Shown: positions 1 to 5,771 of the stretch, in pieces
How the letters are laid out: every line of letters begins with the position of its first letter
How positions within the stretch are numbered: position 1 is the first letter of the stretch
From: an uncultured Collinsella sp.
GTDB taxonomy: Bacteria; Actinomycetota; Coriobacteriia; Coriobacteriales; Coriobacteriaceae
NCBI GenBank assembly: GCA_900555765.1
Contig: USMA01000075.1
Span: forward strand, 1 to 5,771
Direction of reading: 5' to 3'
DNA length: 5,771 nucleotides
The notes under the pieces: generated by a model
Databases searched by the model: none
What the model was told of the DNA's origin: nothing
The model's input: only the letters and a program-made list of their open reading frames with translations
Position numbers and translations under genes: made by a program

Positions 1-2
1 GA

Positions 3-830
3 CTTCGCAAAGTTCAGGACAAGATCGCGGATAAAGTTTTAATCATTCCACGAGTTTATACGAATAAACCGCGTACTACCGGAGAGGGCTATAAGGGTAT
101 GGTTCATCAGCCAGACCCGGAGAAAAAGCCGAATATGCTTGCCGGACTTGTTGCCATCCGTAAGATGCACATCCGCGCTATTGAGGAGAGCGAGTTTACC
201 TGCGCAGATGAGATGCTTTATCCGGAGAACTGGCGCTACCTTTCCGACCTTCTTTCCTACGTAGCAGTTGGTGCACGTTCTGTTGAGGACCAGCAGCACC
301 GTCTGACTGTCAGCGGTATGGACGTTCCGGCAGGAATGAAGAACCCTACCAGTGGAGATTACAGCGTTATGCTGAACTCTGTCGTTGCTGCACAGGGTTC
401 TCATCGTTTCATTTACAGAAGCTGGGAAGTTGAAACAACTGGTAATCCACTTGCACATACCATCCTTCGTGGTGCTGTAAATAAACATGGAGAGGCTATC
501 CCGAACTACCATTACGAAGATCTTCGTCTTCTGTGGGAAAAATATCAGGAAAAGAATCTCCAGAACCCGGCAGTTATCGTAGACACCAACCACTCCAACT
601 CCAACAAAAAGTATGAACAGCAGGTTCGTATCGCCAAAGAAGTTCTTCACAGTCGTATGGTCGATCCTGAACTTCATAAACTGGTAAAAGGTTTCATGAT
701 TGAAAGTTATATCGAACCTGGCAATCAGAAGATTGGCGGAAATCATATTTATGGAAAATCCATCACAGATCCATGTCTCGGATGGGAGGAATCCGAAAAA
801 CTGCTTTACACAATTGCAGAAATGTGTTAA
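3..830 (+). CDS. 3-deoxy-7-phosphoheptulonate (DAHP) synthase, type I, 5'-truncated by window edge
   Basis: The enzyme condenses phosphoenolpyruvate with erythrose 4-phosphate, the first step of the shikimate route to aromatic amino acids; it is cytosolic. The frame is open from base 3, and 275 residues are visible against about 350 in E. coli AroG, so roughly 75 N-terminal residues lie outside the window. The ATG at 99 is internal, because conserved sequence (NKPRTTGEGYKG, visible residues 21-32) precedes it. Other AroG-like landmarks are VGARSVEDQQHR (substrate-binding Arg, residue 92), NHSNSNKK (metal-ligand His at 197, codon 591-593), MIESYIEPGNQ (metal-ligand Glu at 234) and GKSITDPCLGWE (metal-ligand Asp at 256). 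The metal-ligand Cys of AroG would be in the missing part. The gene converges on xerD with a shared terminator. Which amino acid inhibits it cannot be told, so no aroF/G/H letter is given. Moderate GC suggests a Clostridia host. Confidence 0.95.
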   Translation, partial: LRKVQDKIADKVLIIPRVYTNKPRTTGEGYKGMVHQPDPEKKPNMLAGLVAIRKMHIRAIEESEFTCADEMLYPENWRYLSDLLSYVAVGARSVEDQQHRLTVSGMDVPAGMKNPTSGDYSVMLNSVVAAQGSHRFIYRSWEVETTGNPLAHTILRGAVNKHGEAIPNYHYEDLRLLWEKYQEKNLQNPAVIVDTNHSNSNKKYEQQVRIAKEVLHSRMVDPELHKLVKGFMIESYIEPGNQKIGGNHIYGKSITDPCLGWEESEKLLYTIAEMC

Positions 831-844
831 TCACTAAGAACACC

Positions 845-879
845 AAAAGGCAGAGCCGTTTATCTGGCTCTGCCTTTTT
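845..879. terminator. Bidirectional Rho-independent terminator between the aro gene and xerD
   Basis: A perfect 13-bp inverted repeat (845-857 pairs with 866-878) encloses an 8-base loop. It is GC-rich in the inner stem (GGCAGAGCC / GGCTCTGCC) and flanked by A-run and T-run arms, so it works as a terminator read from either side. It starts 14 bases after the DAHP synthase stop (830), and the stop codon of the minus-strand recombinase (878-880) overlaps the T-run. It therefore ends both convergent genes. This arrangement supports the left part of the window being genuine contiguous chromosome. Confidence 0.88.
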
Positions 880-1417
880 AATGTCTGGGATGTGCTTTCA
901 TATACACATCTCTCATTCTTGCTACATTCATTCCCAGATAAATCTGTGTAGAAGAAATATCCGAATGTCCAAGCATTTCCTGCACGCTTTTTACATCTGC
1001 TCCGTTCTGCAGCATATGTACCGCAAAGGAATGGCGTAATGTATGTGGTGTAATATCTCTGTGAATTCCGGCATCTACCGCATATCCTTTCAAAACTTTC
1101 CAGAATCCCTGTCTGCTCATAGATTTCCCCGAACAGTTTGTAAATAAAGAGGATTCTTTTTTGTTCTTAACAAAAAAGCCTCTGGAATGCTCCATATATT
1201 GCAAAATCGCATTACGGCTGGCATTTCCGATCGGGATGATACGTTCTTTGTCACTGTCATGGCATACCACATAGCCCATCTGAAGATTGATATCTGTAGT
1301 CCTGAGATGAATCAGTTCGCTGACACGCATGCCCGTTGCATACAGAAGTTCCATCATCGCATTGTCACGGATGCCCTTCGGTGTGCGGATATCCGGCTGT
1401 TTCAGCAGACGGTCTAC
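878..1417 (-). CDS. xerD: XerD-type tyrosine recombinase, catalytic domain only, N-terminus lost at junction
   Basis: Xer recombinases resolve chromosome dimers at dif by strand exchange through a covalent 3'-phosphotyrosine. About 179 C-terminal residues are present, from VDRLLKQPDIRTPKGIRDNAM to the stop, against about 295 in full XerD. The N-terminal SAM-like core-binding domain is missing. All catalytic positions are visible: Arg in YATGMRVSEL (codon 1325-1327), Lys in DKERIIPI (1247-1249), HTLRH with His 1043-1045 and Arg 1034-1036, His in MLGHSD (965-967), and the nucleophile Tyr in TQIYLGM (938-940). The frame stays open to 1834, but beyond about 1420 its translation is merely the antisense of an ABC transporter gene and has no recombinase character. 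No start codon or ribosome site belongs to it here. It lacks the variable features of phage integrases, so a housekeeping XerD, or a close XerC/XerD-like paralogue, is the best reading. Confidence 0.88.
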   Translation of the reverse strand, partial: VDRLLKQPDIRTPKGIRDNAMMELLYATGMRVSELIHLRTTDINLQMGYVVCHDSDKERIIPIGNASRNAILQYMEHSRGFFVKNKKESSLFTNCSGKSMSRQGFWKVLKGYAVDAGIHRDITPHTLRHSFAVHMLQNGADVKSVQEMLGHSDISSTQIYLGMNVARMRDVYMKAHPRH

Positions 1418-1420
1418 TCC
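1397..1420. other. Junction between two unrelated genomic backgrounds (probable assembly chimera)
   Basis: Left of this point the minus strand reads as XerD. Right of it the plus strand reads as an ABC transporter membrane domain. Bases 1397-1417 read well in both: minus strand VDRLLKQ (XerD) and plus strand LFQQTVY (ABC; typical continuation SFKAFHDAI). GC content in sampled lines rises from about 45% to above 60% across it. Neither gene is complete, and no transposon end, direct repeat pair or attachment core is seen. A short word shared by two genomes at a break is typical of a k-mer misjoin. Real microhomology-mediated recombination is the alternative. Confidence 0.8.
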
Positions 1421-2557
1421 TTCAAGGCCTTCCACGATGCGATTGCCGAATACGCCGACATGGCACAAAGCTATGCGGGCACGTTCTGCCGAGGTCCGCA
1501 GGTATTCAACCTTACCGCGCTCAATGGTCTTGTGGCATTCCTGCTGCCCGTGGCGTTGCTGTTGGCGCCGGGCGAGACGGACTTCGCGCATTTTATGGCC
1601 AACTTCACGTTTTACGCGATTTTTTCGGCCGTGGTGCCGACGGCCATGACCAAGCTCATGTTTGTGGGTGAGGCCTCTCAGATGAGTGCCGATTCGCTGG
1701 CTCGTATTCGAAGCGTCATGGATTCCAAGCAGCTCTCCGAGCCCGCTCAGCCTAAGCGTCCTGTTGGCAGCGATGTGCGCTTTGAGGACGTGAGCTTTAC
1801 GTACGAGGGTGCCGAAGCACCTGCTGTCAGCCATGTGAATTTTAGCGTTTCCGCGGGTAGCACCCTCGCCCTGGTGGGTCCCTCGGGTGGCGGTAAGTCA
1901 ACCTGCGCAAGCCTGATCCCGCGTTTTTGGGATGTTTCCTCGGGTCGAGTGCTCGTAGGCGGCGTGGACGTTCGCGATATGGATCCGCACGAGCTTATGG
2001 ACCAGGTCGCCTTCGTGTTCCAGACCAACCAACTGTTCCGGCAAACACTTGCCGATAACGTGCGCGCCTCCAAGCCTGCGGCCACTGACGACGAAGTGCG
2101 TGCGGCCCTCTCCGCAGCTCAGTGCGACGACATTGTGGCCAAGCTCCCCCAGGGCATCAATACCATGCTCGGTGCCGGCGGAGCATATCTTTCGGGCAGC
2201 GAGGTCCAGCGCGTGGCACTCGCCCGCGCGATCCTTAAAGACGCGCCTATCGTGGTGCTCGACGAGGCCACGGCGTTTGCCGATCCCGAGAACGAGGCGC
2301 TCATCCAGCGCGCCTTTAGCAAGCTGGCGGCGGGTCGCACGGTCATTATGATTGCGCACCGACTCTCGACTGTAGTGGGCGCAGACCAAATCGTGGTGCT
2401 CAACCAGGGCAGCGTGCAGGAGTCGGGTACCCATGCCGAGTTGCTGTCCCAAGAGGGTCTGTATGCCAAGATGTGGGCCGAATACGAACAGGCAGCGAGC
2501 TGGAAGATTACTGCTGTGACCGCGGACGCCGCCGTCACGAAGGGAGGCGAGGCCTAA
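1400..2557 (+). CDS. ABC transporter subunit 1 (membrane-ATPase half-transporter), 5'-truncated at junction
   Basis: This is the second part of a half-transporter in which a membrane domain is fused to an ATPase domain; 385 residues remain of an expected 580-600. Numbering from the Phe codon at 1400: residues 1-110 are the end of the membrane domain, with hydrophobic segments near 38-56 and 65-88. The ATPase domain covers about 125-350, with Walker A GPSGGGKST (160-168), Q-loop Gln 208, signature LSGSE (264-268), Walker B IVVLDEAT (284-291) and switch His 320. The AFADPENE stretch after Walker B recalls the IrtAB/YbtPQ siderophore-linked transporters (family memory, not a search). The signature has Ser where Gly is usual. 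The frame runs up to an ATG at 1187, but 1187-1396 is the antisense of xerD, so that start is false. The stop (TAA 2555-2557) directly abuts the next start, implying an operon and a heterodimer. Substrate and direction are unknown. Confidence 0.93.
   Translation, partial: FQQTVYSFKAFHDAIAEYADMAQSYAGTFCRGPQVFNLTALNGLVAFLLPVALLLAPGETDFAHFMANFTFYAIFSAVVPTAMTKLMFVGEASQMSADSLARIRSVMDSKQLSEPAQPKRPVGSDVRFEDVSFTYEGAEAPAVSHVNFSVSAGSTLALVGPSGGGKSTCASLIPRFWDVSSGRVLVGGVDVRDMDPHELMDQVAFVFQTNQLFRQTLADNVRASKPAATDDEVRAALSAAQCDDIVAKLPQGINTMLGAGGAYLSGSEVQRVALARAILKDAPIVVLDEATAFADPENEALIQRAFSKLAAGRTVIMIAHRLSTVVGADQIVVLNQGSVQESGTHAELLSQEGLYAKMWAEYEQAASWKITAVTADAAVTKGGEA
2542..2547 (+). promoter_or_regulatory. 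Ribosome binding site for ABC subunit 2
   Basis: GGGAGG lies 10 bases before the ATG at 2558, inside the last codons of ABC subunit 1. Together with the zero-base gap between stop and start, it suggests coupled translation of the two subunits in roughly equal amounts. Confidence 0.7.
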
Positions 2558-4315
2558 ATGTTCGCCTCATTCCAAAAGAAGTATTTCCTATCCGATAAAG
2601 GCGTCGCCGGCGTAAAACGCGGCATTTTCTGGACCACGCTCACCAATCTCATTACCATGGCCGGCATGGGCTTTTTATTCCTGGTTATGGCCGGCTTTGT
2701 CGAGCATCTCGCCACCGGCGCCGACCTGCCGGATGCCCTGCCGATCGCGGGCGGCCTCCTGGTCTTTTTTGTGCTGCTCTTTGCCTCTAACTGGCAGCAG
2801 TATTACTACACCTACTGCATCTTTTACGAGGAGTGCGGCAAGCAGCGTATGGAGATTGCCGAGCGCTTGCGCAAACTGCCGCTGTCGTTTTTTGGTCGTC
2901 GTGATTTGGCCGATTTAACCGAGACTATCATGGGTGACGTCCAGGCCATGGAGCACGCCTACAGCCACGTGCTGGGAGAGCTTTGGGGTGCCATCATCGC
3001 AAGTGCCATTGTGTTCGTGGCGTCGCTGTTCTTTTGCTGGCAGCTGGCGATCGCGGCGTTTTGGAGCGTTCCCGTGGCCTTTGCCGTGCTGTATCTAACA
3101 CGCGGCCCCATGACTCCGGTGTTCGATCGCGTGCGCGCCGAGAAGGTCAAGGTTACCGAGGCGATCCAGGAGACGCTCGATTGCGTGCGCGAGATCCGCG
3201 CCACCAACCAGGAGGCTCATTATCTTGAGGGACTCAATGCCGTGATCGATGCCGAGGAGCGTGAGACCACCAAGGGCGAGCTCGCTAACGGGCTTTTGGT
3301 TAACTCCGCCTTTGCCATCCTGCGTCTGGGCATTGCCACCACGCTGGTCACGGGTGCCGCGATGGTCGCCTCCGGGCAGGTCGACTTTTTGGTGCTGTTT
3401 GCCTTCCTGCTTATGGTGAGCCGTATCTATGCGCCCTTTGACCAAGCGTTAATGCTAATGTCCGAGCTGTTTGTCGCCGAGTCGTCTGCCAAGCGCATGC
3501 GTTCCATCATGGAAGAGCCCGTGGCGCGGGGTAGCGAGAAATTTGAGCCCGTGGGCCACGATGTGGTGTTCGATCACGTGGCATTTTGCTATGGCGCGGG
3601 CGAGGACGGACGCGCCGGTGAGAAAGTTCTTACCGATGTGAGCTTTACCGCCAAGGAAGGCGAAGTTACGGCGCTGGTCGGTCCTTCGGGTTCCGGTAAG
3701 TCTACGGTGAGCCGCCTGGCCGCGCGCTTTTGGGATGCCACCGAAGGCACGGTCACCGTGGGTGGCGTGGATGTCGCGGGCGTCGATCCCGAGGTGCTGC
3801 TGCACGACTACGCCATTGTGTTCCAAGACGTGCTGCTCTTTGACGACACGGTGATGGGAAACATCCGCCTCGGGCGTCGTGATGCCACCGATGAGGAAGT
3901 GCTTGCGGCCGCGCGTGCCGCTAACTGCGACGAGTTTGTGAGCCGTATGCCGCAGGGCTACGACACTATGATCGGCGAGAACGGCTCCAAGCTGTCCGGC
4001 GGCGAGCGCCAGCGCATCTCTATCGCCCGCGCGCTGCTCAAAGACGCGCCTATCGTGCTGTTGGACGAGGCGACGGCGAGCTTGGATGTGGAGAGCGAGA
4101 CCGTGGTACAGCAGGCGCTCTCCCGTCTGCTTGCAGGCAAGGCGGATATCGTTATTGCCCACCGTATGCGTACGGTGGATAATGCCGACAAAATCGTCGT
4201 GCTCAAGGATGGTGTGGTTGCCGAGCAGGGCACCCCGGCGCAGCTTAAGGCGGCAGGCGGAGAATTTGCCCGCATGGTCGCACTGCAAAAGGAAGCGGCT
4301 GCCTGGCAGCTGTAG
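2558..4315 (+). CDS. ABC transporter subunit 2 (complete membrane-ATPase half-transporter)
   Basis: A complete 585-residue half-transporter of the type IV exporter fold: six-helix membrane domain, then a cytoplasmic ATPase domain. Hydrophobic segments lie near residues 23-47, 61-79, 141-160, 162-181, 247-270 and 277-296. The ATPase domain (about 334-575) has Walker A GPSGSGKST (375-383), Q-loop Gln 423, a canonical LSGGE signature (479-483), Walker B IVLLDEAT (499-506), D-loop SLD and switch His 535 (IAHRMRTV). The start at 2558 is supported by the upstream GGGAGG and by normal length. It directly follows ABC subunit 1 and most likely pairs with it; the ALLKDAP / AILKDAP and WDxxxG stretches are similar in both. 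Many relatives are annotated as multidrug or lipid exporters, while IrtAB/YbtPQ relatives import siderophores, so cargo and direction are left open. Base composition matches the downstream genes. Confidence 0.95.
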   Translation: MFASFQKKYFLSDKGVAGVKRGIFWTTLTNLITMAGMGFLFLVMAGFVEHLATGADLPDALPIAGGLLVFFVLLFASNWQQYYYTYCIFYEECGKQRMEIAERLRKLPLSFFGRRDLADLTETIMGDVQAMEHAYSHVLGELWGAIIASAIVFVASLFFCWQLAIAAFWSVPVAFAVLYLTRGPMTPVFDRVRAEKVKVTEAIQETLDCVREIRATNQEAHYLEGLNAVIDAEERETTKGELANGLLVNSAFAILRLGIATTLVTGAAMVASGQVDFLVLFAFLLMVSRIYAPFDQALMLMSELFVAESSAKRMRSIMEEPVARGSEKFEPVGHDVVFDHVAFCYGAGEDGRAGEKVLTDVSFTAKEGEVTALVGPSGSGKSTVSRLAARFWDATEGTVTVGGVDVAGVDPEVLLHDYAIVFQDVLLFDDTVMGNIRLGRRDATDEEVLAAARAANCDEFVSRMPQGYDTMIGENGSKLSGGERQRISIARALLKDAPIVLLDEATASLDVESETVVQQALSRLLAGKADIVIAHRMRTVDNADKIVVLKDGVVAEQGTPAQLKAAGGEFARMVALQKEAAAWQL

Positions 4316-4460
4316 GAAAGGGGACCAAGATTTCCAAAGGTTAACTTTGGTTGACCATAATAGTTCGACTAAACTAGTCTCAAAAGCGTGCTCGAGCAAA
4401 CTAATGAACTCGGGTGCTAAGGCACCATGCCGCGCTTGTGCGGCAAAAGGGAGAAGCAAC
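4316..4460 (+). promoter_or_regulatory. Dyad-rich intergenic region, candidate promoter and operator of the metal-transport genes
   Basis: This is the only sizeable gene-free stretch in the right half. It contains several overlapping dyads: CCAAAG-5-CTTTGG (4334-4350); GGTTAAC-4-GTTGACC with one G-U pair (4339-4356); TAGT-3-ACTA (4361-4371); and GACTA-3-TAGTC (4367-4379). A possible promoter is TTTCCA (4331-4336) with CATAAT (4356-4361), but the 19-base spacer is long; TTGACC at 4351 is another weak -35 candidate. Short hairpins follow at 4413-4426 (GGTGC/GCACC) and 4428-4445 (TGCCGC/GCGGCA) just before the ribosome site. No T-run follows any of these, so I see no clear terminator for the ABC operon. 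The metal-related genes downstream make a metal-sensing repressor site plausible, but this is inference. Confidence 0.35.
4447..4453 (+). promoter_or_regulatory. Ribosome binding site for the DUF6110-like gene
   Basis: AAGGGAG ends 7 bases before the ATG at 4461 and fixes that start. The open frame itself extends much further upstream, through the antisense-like third frame of the ABC gene and the intergenic region. Confidence 0.7.
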
Positions 4461-4706
4461 ATGAAGAAGTCGACGTTCAATACCCTGCTTGTCGGTGGCG
4501 GTTTTCTGCTTGGCACGGCCGGCATCAAGCTGCTCACCAGCGCTCCGGTCAAGAATGCCTGCGTGCAGGGCATTGCGTGCGGTATGCGCGTCAAGAACTG
4601 CTACCAGGACATGGTCGAGCAGGCCAAGGCCAATGTCGATGACATGGTTGCCGAGGCTGCCTACATCACCCAGAGCGAGGCCGCTGCTGACGAGGCAGCC
4701 GAGTAA
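4461..4706 (+). CDS. Small DUF6110-like membrane protein beside a metal ATPase
   Basis: An 81-residue protein. Residues 1-4 are a short basic start (MKKS). Residues 8-25 form one Gly-rich hydrophobic segment (LLVGGGFLLGTAGIKLL), so it is probably anchored in the membrane. The segment 26-50 holds three cysteines (Cys 34, 40, 47), followed by an amphipathic, alanine- and acid-rich helix to the end (ANVDDMVAEAA). This pattern fits my recollection of the DUF6110 family, which is commonly encoded directly before heavy-metal P-type ATPases in Firmicutes and Actinobacteria; the biochemical role is not established. The start at 4461 is set by a good ribosome site and by the family N-terminus. The ATPase gene begins 18 bases after the stop, so they are very likely co-transcribed. 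A role as accessory subunit or metal-delivery partner is inference from context and from the cysteines. Confidence 0.82.
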   Translation: MKKSTFNTLLVGGGFLLGTAGIKLLTSAPVKNACVQGIACGMRVKNCYQDMVEQAKANVDDMVAEAAYITQSEAAADEAAE

Positions 4707-4724
4707 CGCTCCCAGGCACAAACT

Positions 4725-5771
4725 ATGAGATTCTCGATTATTAGCGAGATCCCCGGCAGGACCCGTCTTCAATTGGCGGGTCCTGTGCCAGAGAGCGATC
4801 TCGATGCACTTCTTAAGCTTGGCGGCGACATCGATGGCGTGCACAAGGTGCGCGTGTATGGCCGCATTGGTCAGATGGCGCTCGAATACGACGAGTCGCG
4901 CCGCGATGCCGTGCTGGCCGCCGTCGGTGCGCTTGACGCTCAGGCCATTGCCGACGCAAAGACAGGCTACGTGATGCAGCTTGAGCCACGCAAGCACAAG
5001 CTCGTCATGGATCTTGCCACACTTATCGGCGCCCACTACGCGCGCCGCTGGTTCTTGCCGACGCCTCTGCGTGCGGTGTTTGTCGTGGCCGGTTACATGG
5101 CATTTTTGCGCGCTGCCCTTCATGAGCTGGTGCAGCCACGCCTGACCGTTCCCGTGCTCGACGCTTCGGCCATCGGCATTTCGTTCGTCAAACGTGATGT
5201 CGACACCGCGGGCCAGACAATGTTTCTGCTCAACGTGGGCGAGCTGCTCGAGGACTACACCCGCGCCATGAGCGAAAACGAGCTCATCAACTCGCTGCTC
5301 GATGTGCCCGACAAGGCGCAAAAGGTCGTCGGCGACACCGAGGTAAGCGTTGCCGCGACCGAGCTTGAGCCCGGCGATCTGGTCGCCGTGCGCACTGGCA
5401 TGTCCATTTGCATTGACGGTGTTGTCGAGCAGGGGAGCGCTATGGTCAACCAAGCGACCCTGACCGGCGAGCCGCTGGCCGTCGAGCGCAGCGTGGGCGA
5501 CGACGTGTTCGCCGGCACCGTCGTGGAAGACGGCAGCATCCTGGTGCGCGTGCGCTCCAACACGGCGCAGACCAAGTTGCGTTCGATCGTCTCGCTCGTA
5601 CAGACGGCCGATTCGCTCAAGTCCGAGGGCCAGTCGCACATGGAAGACCTCGCCAACAAGATCGTCCCGTGGAACTTCCTGCTTGCGGGTATGGATGCGC
5701 TCACCACGCGTAGCCTCATAAAGAACACGGCGGCGCTGCTGGTCGACTACGCGTGCGCACACAAGCTCACC
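4725..5771 (+). CDS. Heavy-metal translocating P1B-type ATPase, N-terminal part, cut by window end
   Basis: P1B ATPases pump transition-metal ions across the membrane by forming an aspartyl-phosphate. The frame is open for 349 codons to the window end. Residues 1-80 look like an HMA-type fold (IPGRTRLQL at 9-17) with no CxxC metal motif. Membrane segments follow, about 93-133 and 143-176, with the family-like stretches LDASAIGISF and AGQTMFLLNVGELLEDYTR. The actuator domain (about 180-290) contains PGDLVAVRTG and the catalytic TGE at 247-249 (ATLTGEP). Another membrane pair at about 312-349 ends in DYACAHKLT (341-349), where classical members have CPC. The DKTGT phosphorylation site, ATP-binding domain and last helices would lie beyond 5771. 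The ATG at 4725 gives the expected N-terminus; its ribosome site is weak (AGG 8 bases upstream), so translation may depend on the gene before it. The metal cannot be assigned from this part. Confidence 0.92.
   Translation, partial: MRFSIISEIPGRTRLQLAGPVPESDLDALLKLGGDIDGVHKVRVYGRIGQMALEYDESRRDAVLAAVGALDAQAIADAKTGYVMQLEPRKHKLVMDLATLIGAHYARRWFLPTPLRAVFVVAGYMAFLRAALHELVQPRLTVPVLDASAIGISFVKRDVDTAGQTMFLLNVGELLEDYTRAMSENELINSLLDVPDKAQKVVGDTEVSVAATELEPGDLVAVRTGMSICIDGVVEQGSAMVNQATLTGEPLAVERSVGDDVFAGTVVEDGSILVRVRSNTAQTKLRSIVSLVQTADSLKSEGQSHMEDLANKIVPWNFLLAGMDALTTRSLIKNTAALLVDYACAHKLT

Noticed and set aside
39..746. Minus-strand frame of 235 codons opposite the aro gene
   Set aside because: It is a shadow of DAHP synthase, whose plus-strand reading has all the expected conserved motifs.
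1187..1399. In-frame N-terminal extension of ABC subunit 1 starting at ATG 1187
   Set aside because: These bases are the antisense of well-conserved xerD catalytic sequence, and the translation shows no membrane-domain character. The frame is open only by chance.
878..1420. Integrase-driven mobile element inserted beside the ABC operon
   Set aside because: The recombinase looks like housekeeping XerD sharing a terminator with a core aro gene. It is itself truncated at the junction, and no att repeats, cargo genes or element ends are present.
1420..1834. N-terminal 135-140 residues of the minus-strand recombinase frame
   Set aside because: They are the antisense of the ABC membrane and ATPase domains. 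The composition is rich in Arg and His, as expected from reverse reading of GC-rich coding DNA, and there is no SAM-like domain.
4413..4445. Hairpins before the DUF6110-like gene as a Rho-independent terminator or riboswitch
   Set aside because: The stems are only 5-6 bp, no T-run follows, and the stretch is too short and simple to match any riboswitch class I know.
3455..4594. Minus-strand frame of 379 codons opposite ABC subunit 2 and the small gene
   Set aside because: It is a shadow frame in GC-rich DNA; the translation is low-complexity His/Arg/Leu with no domain, and it runs through two real genes and an intergenic region.
4401..5762. Minus-strand frame of 453 codons opposite the P1B ATPase
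   Set aside because: The plus strand encodes a clear P1B ATPase with TGE and membrane segments. The reverse frame has no recognisable family features.

Overview
The window looks like two unrelated pieces of bacterial DNA joined near position 1400. The left piece (1 to about 1400) has moderate GC, about 45% in the lines I sampled. It carries the 3' end of a type I DAHP synthase gene and, facing it, the catalytic half of a XerD-type tyrosine recombinase. The two genes share a bidirectional terminator. Protein style and composition suggest a Clostridia member, probably Lachnospiraceae. The right piece (about 1400 to 5771) is GC-rich, about 63-65% in sampled lines. It carries two ABC transporter half-subunits, a small DUF6110-like membrane protein and the front half of a heavy-metal P1B-type ATPase, all on the plus strand. 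This content and composition resemble Coriobacteriia such as Collinsella. Both taxonomic guesses rest on recalled family resemblance, not on a search.

Layout: aro gene (3-830, 5' end outside the window); hairpin terminator (845-879); xerD 3' part on the minus strand (878 to about 1417, N-terminal domain missing); junction (about 1397-1420); ABC subunit 1 (about 1400-2557, N-terminal half of its membrane domain missing); ABC subunit 2 (2558-4315, complete); a 145-base dyad-rich intergenic region (4316-4460); DUF6110-like gene (4461-4706); P1B ATPase (4725 to the window end, incomplete).

The most important observation is the junction. Both genes that meet there are cut mid-domain, they belong to different compositional backgrounds, and about 21 bases at the join read as good family sequence for both parents on opposite strands. 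A short shared word at the break point is what an assembly misjoin in a mixed (gut metagenome) sample would leave. A real microhomology-mediated recombination is the alternative. The long open frames that run through the junction (1187-2557 plus, 878-1834 minus) should not be annotated as whole proteins.

In the right piece, the two ABC genes are adjacent with no gap and probably form a heterodimeric transporter whose nucleotide-binding domains resemble the siderophore-linked IrtAB/YbtPQ type. Downstream, the small protein and the P1B ATPase form a compact pair likely concerned with transition-metal movement. The ATPase has no CxxC in its N-terminal domain and carries DYACAHKLT where classical members have CPC. 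I see no tRNA, rRNA, CRISPR array or insertion sequence.
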